The position numbers and the translations under genes were made by a program. The notes under the pieces were generated by a model, which ran no database searches, had not been told where the DNA came from, and saw only the letters and a program-made list of their open reading frames with translations. A stretch of 64,000 nt of DNA, taken from assembly GCA_024195265.1 (NCBI GenBank), contig JAJLRJ010000001.1, forward strand, positions 4,484,562 to 4,548,561, read 5' to 3'. Below, in pieces: positions 24,201-36,900 of the stretch; within the stretch, counting starts at the first letter, position 1; each line of letters begins with the position of its first letter. Origin of the DNA: Dendrophyllia cribrosa (lineage: Eukaryota; Cnidaria; Anthozoa; Scleractinia; Dendrophylliidae).

Positions 24201-24951
24201 GTGCCTGTTTTTAACTTTCCTGTTTAGTCTTATGTAAATGTCGATAAATGGCGTGAAAGATCCGTTCCCTGGCGTGATAAGTTTGATTTCCCAAACAACA
24301 TTAAGTGTAACTTTATAGAAGGCTACATGTAATTGAGTTAGTAATATATATCTATGTGTTTTCTTAAGTTAAGCTTGGGAAAACATAAAACACGATGTCC
24401 CATCGTGACGGGAAGATAACACCCTTTAATTGCGCTCAATCTTCCACCAATGAGACAGCCACACCCCTTTAATTGAAAAAAAAAATTGCATTCATGAGCG
24501 AGAGTTTGTTTGCAAAAACAAACAAGCAGTTCAACAATTAAGTTTGAGAATTTTTTTCAATTCCTTAAATCGTTTTCACCTGCTCTCTTGTGGTTAGTTC
24601 CGATTGAAGTGCACCGAACGCGTAGAAAAGCGACGAGAACACTGGACTGCTGATAGCCAGTATATATCGGTGTGCAGGGATGGACGTCTTTTCAGCTCTG
24701 CCCACAAGGAACCGTACATCACTGAATAGTTCACAATTGAACATGTACTTGTTTCTATCGCGAAGCGAGCTGCGATTGGTCTGCCACTGGTCATCCTCTC
24801 CCGTGTAACGCAGGCTCGCTCGGAGAACCAGCTTGCTTCCGTAAGAGTCGCACCTCGAGTCCAGTGAAGACTCAACCGGATAATCCAGTTTGGGATCCCG
24901 TCTGAAATCCAGTTTGTCGTGCTGGTAAGAGTCCATGGTTAATTCGCCCAT
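21220..24951 (-). CDS. BTB-BACK-PHR domain protein (BTBD1/2/3/6 family)
   Basis: These proteins act as substrate adaptors for Cullin-3 ubiquitin ligases. Two exons, 24951-24580 and 22347-21220, give 499 residues. After a charged N-terminus of about 70 residues comes the BTB fold (CELFSDVRFLVGR; PAHRYILAISSPVFSSLFYA), continuing across the intron (CEPEAFLEMLRYMYYDEVQL). A BACK domain follows (VFLFRAAVKWA-like helix read here as MVLFRAAVKWAGRECQR; ENKRRVLGDAFYSIRFPLM). A C-terminal PHR-like beta domain starts near residue 330 (FKVNEPITITGVALF) and ends with GQIPELLF, as in BTBD relatives. The intron splits the BTB domain and is phase 0. It carries a SINE, a TTAA element and two hairpins. The PHR part is more diverged than the rest, so the exact BTBD subclass is open. 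Confidence 0.92.
22405..22497 (+). mobile_element. Degenerate tRNA-derived SINE head
   Basis: GGCGCGGTGGTCTAGAGGTT and GTCGGTGGTTTGAGCACAGG resemble tRNA A and B boxes. It is cut on the right by the TTAA element at 22,502. Located in the BTBD intron. Confidence 0.5.
22502..22910. mobile_element. TTAA-flanked non-autonomous transposon
   Basis: TTAA (22,498-22,501 and 22,911-22,914) flanks inverted ends GGCGGGAGT and ACTCCCGCC. The TTAA target is typical of piggyBac and Kolobok superfamilies; no transposase is present. BTBD intron. Confidence 0.75.
23788..23942. mobile_element. Hairpin MITE
   Basis: Arms of about 70 bases: CGGCTAACGCATTGTTGTAC at the left pairs with GTACAACAATGCGTTAGCCG at the right, with few mismatches and a loop around TCAATGCTTCATTGA. 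It sits inside a SINE fragment whose start is seen near 23,735. Because of the arms, the same peptide-like frames appear on both strands; none is a gene. Confidence 0.85.
24016..24073. repeat. Short inverted repeat
   Basis: TTTTTGCCCGCCCA with CCTCG pairs with CGAGG and TGGGCGGGCAAAAA around a 22-base loop. BTBD intron. Confidence 0.85.
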
Positions 24952-27942
24952 CTGTTAAATAAATAGTATCAAAATCATGAATTTAGATGGATTTTGAATG
25001 CATTTATTTTAGCATCAGTTATGCTATCGATTGCCGATTGATTATTTTAGAGCTCGATTTTTAATATAGTCTGGCGCCGTTACGTTTCGCAGCGCCATAA
25101 ACTTGGGTTATCCTACAAACGTCTGAGTATTATTGCAAACATTCCATACCGATGAATTAAATTACCCTTCACTTTTTGAGTGACCAGTCTGGAATACATT
25201 TTGTACACCAAAACGCTTTTACAATACGTTAAGATTCTTGAAGGAAAGTGTTTTGCGATGCTACATAAAGGGAACGATTCACGTGAGATGGCTGGTGAGC
25301 GAAGGAGACCCAGCTTCGTGTACTCACGCGTACTGTCCTGACCCAGATTTCGCCCTCTAAACATGATTCAAATAGATCCCTTAAAAATCGTTATGAGCTA
25401 AAGCAAATAGCATATCATTCTCCATTGAGAACGGAAGCTAATTAGCGCTGATGTCGAAACAGTTTTGTTGAATAAATCTACGGGGGTGCTTTTAATTATA
25501 CCAACTAATTAAATTATTTATGAATTCTCACATCTTGCCTAAGCACCTGTTACAGGCCCTGTTAGGATGTTTTCATTTATATATTAGTGAATATTTTCAA
25601 AACCTCTGGTATTTTTACCAGCATCGTTTTAAAGATTCTATTTTTCCTCCTGATCGACTATACTGATCCCTTTTCCGGCATTGAATTTGAAAAAGGAAAG
25701 AATTTGGTTCGCCGATTGTCAAAATTTAACTAAAGTCGAAAAATTGTCATCCCGGTACTTTATCAAACCCCGTCTCCAGTAAATTTCTAAGTTCTACGGC
25801 AAGTTGGTGCCAGTTCATATATGTCATGTATGATGCGTGTCGGGCCTCATGCACGAACCACACTCTGATGCTGGATTCTATTCGGTTAAGAACTGAATTG
25901 CTTCAGTGACAATAAATGAACTCTTAGATTAATTAATTGAAATATTCACGAACTATTTCAGAAATTATCCAAACTGGCGTCGACATGATCTCAAAACTTA
26001 AAAAAAAAACTGACGGGAGACCGCGAAAAGAGGTGCTTAAGTTTTCTTTTTAAACTATGGGAGCATTATTCAGTTCTGCGGGCTCGTAGACTAGTTGGAA
26101 CATTTAAATAATATGACAAGTTCTGGATTTATCTAGTGTGAGCATTCACTTGTTTCTCGTTCAACGCTTCGCGTGTTCACGAGTTATGTTTCCAACACTT
26201 TTAAACAAAAAAATAACTGTTCGCTAACATTTAAACCTCGTTTGCACTGAAAAAACAGCCCATTGAACCCAAAATATGGCTCTCAGTTCGACTAGAATCA
26301 GAGATACGCTGGTAGGAACTACGATACCTTAGCTCAATTCTTCGTTTGGCTTGCAAGGGAGACTTTGGATGTGCTGCGTATTCGGCAGTACCACCACTGG
26401 ATAAAATCTTTTGTGGGTAACCGACTCACTGTACACGGTATTTACAATCAACTCGTACCCACCTCTCAAGGTTGAGGAATTATAATTATGATGACAACTT
26501 ATTCAATTAAAATCATCAACAACAGTTTATAAAGAGAACAAAACGAAAACATCATTTATCTCTATTATAAACAAAAATAACTGAACCAGTAAGTGTTTTT
26601 CTGTATATAATTAATCAGCGTCTTTGGTCAGGCTCAATCGAAGGTGAAATGAAAAATGATCTGTCAGATATTTTGATCATGAACATATATCAGAATATGT
26701 ACACGCTTTTATTTCAAAATCAGGATGGTTCCTTCAGTAACAAAAGCTATTGCTATCAATGGCGTCCTGAGTGAGAAAAAAATCCTATAAAAAGAAACTA
26801 ATCTGTTTTTAAACTAATAATTTAAAAAAATTCTGAAATTACAAACTATAACTGTGATATATAACGTATAGAAAAGAAACTTAGACCAACCACTATAAAA
26901 CAAAAACTAAGACGCCGTCCTGTTATAAATAACTTACCCATTATAATGGAAAGAGCCAGTGAGTATTTGGCAGCTTCGCTGTAAATCAGTGGTAAAGACT
27001 GCTTTTTATCGGCTAAAATATCATACGAGAGTCAGACTCAAGTGTTTAATCACAAGCCTCACTGCTCATTCACAAGTTCTGATCTTATTTGGACTTTTCA
27101 ATCCGTTTTTAAGCCGATAATCGGACCATTATGGTGAGTACCACTATGCCGGACTGATACTGGTACTGTACGGCAAAACTGGAACTTGGGTGGAGGTGGG
27201 GGGGGGGGGGGGGGGGGGGGGGTGGTGTGGAGGGTGTGCGTTTTATTATGAGAAGTAGAACAAGGAGGAGCAAAGGACAGTGAACGAAAATGCTGCCTAA
27301 GTGAAAGCCAAAATGCAACCGTGGACAGCTGTTTCGACCTGATTGAGTCTCGTCAGCACGGTGTAGCAGTTTTCACCCCAACTCTCTCCAATGTCTCTCC
27401 AGTTTCAAACCTAACCAGTTTTAGACGTACTTGTAGACATTTTTAGGTAGTAGATATCATTATTGCATGGCCCTTCCATTTCCGTCATTTCTGAAGCAAT
27501 TAATACAAGTGCTGACACGTACTAAATTCGAGTGTTGAAGTCTACCTGAGATATTGGTTTTTGGATTCTTTACATTTCTAGAAAGTTCTAGAAATATCAG
27601 ATTGTTGAGACGTGTTGACCTTTCAAAATGTCAAAACAAAAATAAGCTTCTCTCAGCAAAACATCTCAAGTCCTCTGTCAAATCGCCACGTTTCCCTGCA
27701 TCTGCGCACTGGAAATGTAAGGTGATCGCTGCTTTGTCATCGTGGGAGAAATGACGTCACCTACTTTTCAGAACCAATCAGAAAGAACATTAGAATGTTG
27801 ACAACAAATATGGCGGACGTGCAAGTAAAACTAAACACGCTTTGAAATTGCAAAGAAGATTATTTTTGGTTCACGGCGAGGCAAGGAGTTTTCCTCTCTT
27901 CCTCGCAGCAGAAACGAAGCCCGAAAATGTTCCTATAGGAGG
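24952..27942. other. Intergenic between the BTBD gene and PERK (divergent promoters)
   Basis: A 3-kb AT-rich stretch with no supportable gene. It must contain the promoters of the BTBD gene (leftward) and PERK (rightward). A poly-G run lies at 27,198-27,222. A fragment around 27,320-27,370 (CTGTTTCGACCTGATTGAG) looks like dispersed repeat sequence. Confidence 0.5.
27752..27759. promoter_or_regulatory. CRE-type palindrome upstream of PERK
   Basis: TGACGTCA lies 184 bases before the PERK start codon. It is the full consensus for CREB/ATF bZIP factors. Its use in PERK regulation is inference from position alone. Confidence 0.35.
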
Positions 27943-30900
27943 ATGAACTCTCTTGATGCTTCGGCAGCTTTGAAATTTGTCGCATTTATGGCGACGTTGA
28001 TTTCTGTGGAAGGAAAGTTGAAGAGTGAAAAGTCTGAAAAGGCAAGCGGTCTGTCTGCTCGGAGTAGCTCTTGGTAAGAGAAACAAAGCTTCTTAAGCGA
28101 GTCTCTAAAGCTTTAACTATCGTTGTTAATCGTCTATGATCTTTTTTTCAGTTCGCTTGTCCTTGTAAGTACATTGGATGGGCGTTTAAGCGCGTTAGAT
28201 ACGCAGGAAAATGGAAAACTTTTATGGAGTTTACCCGCCTTTCATGGTCCCCTGCTTTCCTCAAGTCTCAGCTCAATTCAGGTATTTTAGATAGTTCATG
28301 GTTGTTTGCAAACTGTTATCTTACTATCGAGTGATAAATTAATGATATAACACCCTATTGTTCGATACAATCAATTGGAGATATTTGTGGCATGGTTGTT
28401 AGAGTTTATAGGGTTTTGCGGGAATCCCCGAAGTTGTACTGGTAAAAGTTGTGGTCAGTGGGTGTTGCGTGGGTTAACGTTAACCCGTTTAATATGAAAG
28501 AAACAAAACAAGGCATCATATATAAATTTGCATTAATTTTGTTTGTTCAGATGGCCAAGCATGTACGTTTGATCCCATCCTTAGATGGTGGACTGTATCA
28601 AGTCAATGGAGACAAAGTGGAGGTACAACAACAGCATATCTCAAATAATATTTTCCATTGTGGACCATTTAATTTCTTCAGTGTGTTAGCTTTACTTATA
28701 TACTTCTTTAATATTTTGATACAAAATGAACGCATATATCAATACAGACACCTGTTTTACCGACAGTTCACTTGAAATCTACCTCTAGAATGGGCTATTG
28801 CATCAAATTTTTGTACCCCCCGGGTTGAGGAACAGTGGATTTCTTCAGGGTTCGCAGCACATTTTGACGGAATTCTTTAGGGGTCATGGTGTAAATATGA
28901 GGGATTCTTCAGGGGAACTAAGTTAAAAACAAAGGAATTCTTCAGGGGTGGCAGGAAAAACACAGTCAAGGATAGGGAATTCTTTAGGGGGACACTGTTT
29001 TGGAAAGGAATTCTACAGGGGGATGGTCTTTCTGGGGACTTCTTGAGGGGCGATGCACAAACTGTGTTCCTCAACGGGGGGTGGGGGGGGGTGCGGATAT
29101 TAAATGCAATAGCCCAATATGAACACCTTCATGGGCATAAATAATATAGACACTTACAGTATGTTCAGCCCATTCCCTAGGGATGGTACTCAGCTAAATT
29201 AGTGATGGCGAGGTGCGAATGAGGCCAAACCCTTTTTTTCTCTGCCAGAAAACATGGTTCAAATAAAGTAAGCAAAATGTTGTTATTTCGGCAATACAGT
29301 GTCCCTTTAACTGTTAACATTTTTGGAAACATTTTTGCAGCCTATTCCTTTCACTGCTGACACACTCTTGGGCTCATTCTACAAACTTCCTGATGGTTCC
29401 ATCTTAGTTGGTGGAAAGGAAGCCACATCTTGTGGAATTAATCCTCATTCTGGAAAGGTAAGACCTTTAATTAAAAAACAAAGTCAATAATAGGGACGAT
29501 TGTAGTGTAGTTCTAACTTTTGAGTCTGTTGACAAAATTCTATGGTGTGAGCATTCAAGTGAAACTGCTTCGGCACTGCCTTTGCATGGCACCATTTGTG
29601 TTTCAATATTTTACAAAATTAAATTTGGGATTTTTCCTTGAATTTTGATCTTGGTACTCTTAAAAGTTAAAGGGTTAACTGCAATTCAATAAAAATATAC
29701 AGTCAGTGTTTATTCTGTAGTTCCTTGTACTATACACAGTGAAATCCATTATTTGACTTTCTAGACACTATTTTAACTTATGCATGTTTAGAGAATAATT
29801 CACTAAACATGTACAACTGTACATTGTACATTGTACTACTGAGAAGGGATGAGTATTGGGACATGTTATTTTGACAGGTGCGGTATGTATGTTCTGCGGA
29901 TGGCTGTCAATTAACGGAGACTGATGAGCGTCACGTTCAGGAAAGTGATGTTCTTGTACTCAAACGAACACAGCAGACTATCAGAGCAGTAGATCAAAGA
30001 TCAGGAGCTGAAAGGTACCTACTGACTGGATCAACTGACATGCATATTTCTAACTTGTCTTGTTTGGCAATTTCTAAATCAGTTAATATTTCAGTTCTTT
30101 TTTTTTATTTTTTATTTTATTTTTATTTTATTTATTTTTTTTATTGACACTAAAATGCAGAACTACTTACAAATTAAAGCTAAATTACGTCACATTATTT
30201 ACTTACATGTTACTACATTACCCTTAGCCTTACGTACCTTTAGCTTACAAAACACATATACACACACAAAAAAAATATTTCAGTTCTAAGGGAAAAGCTT
30301 TACTGTCTATAATCACAGTTTGTATGACTTTACCCCATTTCTAAAACAACATTTTTGATTATTTTTCCTATTGGAATTTCTCAGGTGTTATTTCATTAGA
30401 AGAAATTTTTATTTTTTTTCATTTTTGTTTTTGCATTTTTTGTTCCATTATTGATGGAAAAAGAAATGAAATTCAGATATTTGTTGGAAGAAATATTTGA
30501 TGAATTCTTAAAATTCACTGGTTAACAGTAGCTACCAGTAAATTCATAATATTTTGGGGCTTTATTTACTAGTCACAAAATATCATGAATTTTGCTGTTG
30601 CAAACATTCCCTGCAACAAGTAGTCATCTGTTAGTCATCAGGATTTTTTAATTCACTAGTTCAATAAGTAACTTATCAAAATTTCATTTGGTCTTACAGT
30701 GACTGTTTATTTTTTTTTTCTGTTAGATGGAATTTCTCTGTTGGACAGCATGACATTAGTTTCTTGGAAGCAGTTTTAAGTGAACATGACAATGGCCGCT
30801 GTTCAGTCCAAGATGAAGAAGTGTTTGTGGATTGGAACCTCCGCGTGTCCATTCCTAATGGCCTTGTAGCAGCAGTGCACTCCCATGGCTCAACAGAAGC

Positions 30901-33900
30901 TGAAATGGTGTTATGGAGTCATCAGTTTGATTCACCAGTAGCCGCAGTTTGGAGGCTGAATGGCGGTTTTATTCAGCCAGTAACTTTACTATCAAAGGAA
31001 GTGACGCCAGAATTGGCTGATTCCTCTTCTCAAAAAATGTTTCCACAGGGACCAGTTATGTACATAGGTAAGATATTCTGAAGGGATCATGGTTGTCATT
31101 ACATGTAAGCTTGGAAGAAACAAGGAAAGGAGCTGGTCATAAAACAAATTAAAGAACTGATACCATTACAGTAGAACCCCGCTAACTCGAACTCTGAAGG
31201 GAAATGAAAATCTGTTCGAGTTAACAGGGGTTCGAGTTATTGGGGTCGGTGAAAAATTTAATTATTTTTGTTAGTTATTAATAATTAATGATGATATATA
31301 GCGTGAACATAGTTTTATTTTCCACTTCTGTGACAAACATCGCTCAATAGACAATATTCATATTCACGGTATTGAACTGGAACTAGCGTGCAGTCGAGGC
31401 TCATGCGGGGGAATCTTTTCACGTGCAAATATTTTTAATGATATTCCCCCGCATGAGCCTCGACTGTAAGCTAGTTCCAGTTCAATACCAAGAATACGAA
31501 TATTGTCTATTTGTGTATGGTAACAAGAAATTCCAAAGTTTGAGTTAGCGGGGAATTCGAGTTATTTGAGTTCAAGTTATCCGAGTAAAAATGACTCAAA
31601 AATAGGGCCAAATCTAAGGGAAATCAAAGTAGTCCGAGTTAGTGGGGAGTTCGAGTTATCAGAGTTCAAGTTAGCGGGGTGTTACTGTACATGTAGTCTT
31701 TCATGCTTGTTGTGGTTTAGTTATTTTCCAACTTTAAGTAGCTGGTCATAATAGCCAGTTGCTGTCTCTGGGAGTGAATGGGTTAACGTGCAAGAAACCT
31801 TTGATAATGCTCTGACTGGTGATCCCAAAGAACTTGTCCAACCTTCTCAAGATTATCACAGATATTTTTTTTATTTGAAATCCCAGGTAAACATGAAGGA
31901 CAAGTGTATATTCAAACATCAGAGCCTTTCAACCCTGCTCATGACATGGCAGCTAGAATTGGTGATGTTAGTGGTAATGCTGTGACACAGAAGCCGCGAC
32001 AAATCACTTGGAAGCCATACCTGACAAGCTCACCATCACGTACACCCACTGTTGTCACTAAAGACTTAGCAGTGTGGAATCCTATGGAATACCCATTTGG
32101 TAGGCATTGTGTTACATTTAAGTTTCTCATCATACTTTCTGTAGACACTTTTAGTTGCACTTTTGCACATGTACCCATGCAGCACCAGCATTAATGTAAT
32201 CCAAATAATATGGGAGTGACCCGGCCTATGCTGGACGCATATTATCATGGTGGTGTGGTGTTTAGTGCATTGGAGGTTCCACGCCTGGTCTTTGCAATTG
32301 TGCTGTTTCCTAGTGAAATTTCAGCCGGTGAGAAGTTCTCTATTCAGCTGGTGGTACAGAGATGTAGCTAAGAGCCAGCTTCCAGCTAATTTCACCAGCT
32401 GAAAGAGAACTTATCAGTGGCTGAAATTTCACTAGAAAACAAAGACTTGGGGTGATTTTGAAGGTGCACAAGCCAGATAAACTGGCTGGGCTTGTTAATG
32501 AGTCTGTTCAGTTTTTTCTTCTCTACACCCCTGGTGACATAATGCTAGGGATGGACCTGAGATGGACTAGCATCCTATCCAGGGGGAGTACACAACCTAT
32601 GCTACAGAAGCTGGATTAAGCTCTGACTGTATGGGCTTGCCATGGCCCGTGTGCGACTTTACATACAAATGTACCTACTAGCCTATAAAAATGTCTCTGT
32701 AAGTAGTGCTAGTGAATTTTGAAGCTATGCCATTGATGTAGGTCCCAAAGGAAGGGGGCAGGTTACCAGAAGCCCCAATTTGTTTTGCTGTAAGCCTGGA
32801 GACAAAAGCTTTTCTCTGCTTCACTGGAAGCCCAGACAAAATACTGGTTCCATTATCCTTGGTTCTGGTCATAGAAATTGATTATCAGACTTGTTTTATA
32901 ACTTACAGACAATGGATATTACTTGTATGGTGAAGTGATGCCAGTGATTCCGCCTCATAAAGGCAGAAAAGACAAACAACTGCTTTCCAAGAAAGATGCT
33001 ATTGTCGGAGATGAGAACAACTCATCAGAGACGATTGTTAATCAGTCTGGCCCCTATATGTGGTGGTAAGTGGCTTGTCATGCACAATTCTCTTTAGGAA
33101 ACTACATGTAAATCCTTAAATGGTCATTGCTTGGGGCTGAACACAGTGAGACACAAATTACATTTATGTTGTTTGTCAGACATATTAGTTGTGTTCAGTA
33201 ATACTGTTCTGTCAATTGACTGATGACCTTCCCTCCACTTTCCTTTTGCTTAACATAGACTGTTCTAACATAACATTTTCTGCAGTCCATGCTCCATGTT
33301 CATATTTATTTGGTATCAGTAATTCAGGGCTTTCATTCATTATTTCATAGGGGTCATAACACACGGTCCTGTAACTGACTTGTCAAGGTGATTTTGTGGG
33401 TTCAGGTCAATTCCTTTATAGGTGTAAAATTGAGAACCAAGGTTAACTTATTGTTTTAATGTGTACTGATATGGAATTGTTTTTTTGATCCAAGGCATGG
33501 TGCTGTGTTTATTACTGTGGCTTTAGCTGTCGTGGTTCAGTTCTTAATTCGCGCTCTTGGTGGGCCCAGCAAGAAAAATGTGAGTAATACTTCCTTATGA
33601 TTTTACTTGTTTGCAAAATAAATTATTAAGGATACAAGGCAATATTCATTGACTCTTATTTCATGCCGATAGTCATTAATTTTACATCATTACAATTTCT
33701 CAATGTTCAGTTTCGCATATAATGTCTTAATCTTGAGTATCCTTAATATTCCAGTGTGAAGCATTGATGCAGTTACAGAGAATGCCTTCAAATACATTAA
33801 CGTCCACAGCATCTACAACATCACTGGAAACAATCATGGTAAAGCACCCTTGAAATTATAAAGTTTTCTAACAGTGTGCATTTATTTTACATATACAGTA

Positions 33901-36900
33901 TGTACATGCCATGGCCTTGTGCCAGGTTCTATAATCTAACAGAATTTTTTTTCCTTTCTTTCTGCAGGGACCCTTATCACCAACGACACCCAATTCTCTA
34001 TCACCATCAAACTCTTTTATCTCAAGGTAAACAACAGAACCTCAAAACTTGTGTCTGTGCAAAATGTTTAGTACCATGCAATTGGAACTTTGGTATTTAC
34101 TGTTTTGATACATCAGAATATATTAATTTTTGTCTTAACACCAAACCCATTTGTCAAGATTCAGCTCTAACCTACCTTATACATGTATGTGCTGTGCTAT
34201 CCAGAACAAACTTTTTTTTAAAAATCAGGATGTGAACTTCAGTTTGTTTGTGTGTATCAGGTATTTTACTGACTTTGAACATGAGCTGTGCCTTGGTAAA
34301 GGTGGATTTGGTCTGGTGTTTCAAGCAAAGAACAAAGTGGATGACTGTCAATATGCCATCAAAAGGATCCATTTACCCAACTGGTACTTATTGATTTAAC
34401 TAATTAAACTGATTATGCATTCATAGTGCAATTCAATGTTTATAGATGTTCAATAGCCCTTTTCGTGGTTAACCTTTCTCATTTGCATTACAATAAAAAT
34501 CAACGTGGTTGCGAGGCAATTTCGGGCAATTTTGTAGTTTCTGCCCAAAATTGCCTCGCAATCATGTTGAATTTTATTGTAATGCAAATGGAAAGGTTAA
34601 CCGCAAAAAGGGCTATTACACTTCACATTTTAACACAGATGTTGGGAAGTAATACTTATATTTCTGGTTATTTTATGCTTTAAGAAGTAAACTTTGAATT
34701 AATGTACATGTACATTGTACTTATTGCTTAATAAAATTGCTGTTCACATTCCTTTTAAAACACAACCTTACATCTTTAAACCATATGTCATTTAGAGACT
34801 GTGTCTTTTTGTCATTTGCAGTGATGAAGCTTCAGAAAAAGTGAAGCGTGAAGTGAAAGCCTTAGCCAAGCTTGAACACCCCGGCATTGTGCGCTATTAC
34901 AACTCCTGGTTTGAGGCACCACCTGTTGGGTGGCAGGAAGAACTTGATGTCCAGATGTTTGAACAAGGGTATGAATGAACAACATTGGCATTATATTTTT
35001 ACAGTTTTGTGATTTTTTCTGTGAGGGTAGATGTTAACTAAGATAGTCTTAAGAGCTGACTTTTGTCTGTTTAAAGTTGATTAACAAACTTGGTATTGCA
35101 GCCAAAGAATGAATGCCACCAATTTTACAAGGACCTGATGGTTAAATTTAATATCGTTTTTTTATTGTCAAAAGAACATTCTGTGGATTACCATCAGATG
35201 TCCCATCAGTTGGTTCAGGGATTATAATGAATGCAGCACCTACTGAAGAACTCCATGAGCAAAGTGGTGAGACTAACTTTGATTGATACAATGTAGATAA
35301 TATTTTTTATTAACTAATAAATTGTCATTGTGCTTCCTTGCTAAAGAAATATGATGATCAAAAGAGACGGGCGGACTGATGAACTGCTGCTGAATGTCTC
35401 CTTTCTGATTTCTAAGCCTCTTACTCATTGTGAAAGCTTAATAATCTCCATTTATTTATTGTTGTTGTTGTTGTTGTTGGGAATCACCCCCTCGTGAGGA
35501 TAATTTGCACCTAGTGTGGTGCTTGTGACCACCCCCGTTAATTCCTGTGTTGCCAGGTATAGTGTCACTACTCTGCATTGATGCCATTTTGTCATTTACT
35601 TATAATTTAATTCCTGTACTTTTCCTTCTGTTTAACTTGGATAAAACAGTGTTTTTTACGGCTTTCTTTTTTGACTGGCAAAAGTTATAAAATCCTAGTC
35701 TTTCTGTTACAGTGCGACATACATGTACCTTACCGGAGAGCCCAACAAACTTGTTAAAAGTTTCTTGGATGCTCACAGTAAGGCGTGTTGCACTGTAACC
35801 GTATACTTCACTCCAAAAGTCATAACTTGGGTAAGGTGATGTCGCTCAAACTTTTGAGTCTGTGGATGAAATCCTACCTGTGACCATTCAAATGAAGCTA
35901 CCGAGCATCACTTTGAATTTTTTTTTTTAATATTTTACAAAGCAGAATTTTTAATTGTTTTAATTTTGTATTTGGCTGCTAAGAGTCAAGGAACAACAAC
36001 TGTTTTAAGAATTCCCCCTGGCCAGTAGTTTATTACCAAACCTTTCTTGAGTTTAACTTGAGCAATCAAAATATCTAAAGGAATAATAATACAACACATT
36101 TAATAATATCCTCAAATCTTTTTTTACAATACAGATGTACAGCAAGACAAGGTTATTAGAAGAAGGAAGAAAACAAATTCTAGCAGCCGATCAAGACATT
36201 CATCACGTAATTCAAATAAGGATGAAGACTACATTCATGATAGGATTAATGGAGAGACAATTGATATCCATGAGTTAGAAAATGAAGCCTTTTTGGAGGG
36301 GCATGAAATCAGTGATTCCTTCAGCATAGAATTTGCTTCATCAAGCAAGCAAGGGTCGACATTTCACCAAAACGGATTTCACAGTAATGTTATTGAAGAT
36401 AGTGCATCTCACAGTATAATCTTCAGACATTCAGATTCAAGCCAAACTCAGGTGTGTGGACATTGAAATTTGTGCACTAATTTGTTATAAAATTAAATAA
36501 GTTAATAATGTTAATGTTTTGAACAACATTTTGCAAGATATATACTGGCTTATTGAGCTTAGGTAAAGTCGCACATGAGCTACATGTAGAGGGTGCTCAC
36601 ACAGCTGGAGCTTAATCCGGTTTCCCCTGTGGATAGGATGCTTGTCCATCCGAGGTTTACCCCCAGCATTTTGTCACCCAGGGGGGGGGGGGGGGGGTAC
36701 TCCCTAAAATGGGCTATATGGGGATGCTCCGCCCAAAAGGGGTATCTTTTTTAGGCTGGAGATATATGAATAGTATGTAATAGGAAAGGGCAGCGAAAAC
36801 ACGAGTTGAAGTATAAAAAGGTAGGGAAAACTGCCATCTAAGTATTATAAAAAAGGCCTTCAAAATAATTATATCAAACAGACACACATAAAGGCTATAT

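Noticed and set aside
25113..25364. Upstream exon of the BTBD gene
   Set aside because: Open frame lacks similarity to the family N-terminus and no convincing splice to 24,951 is seen.
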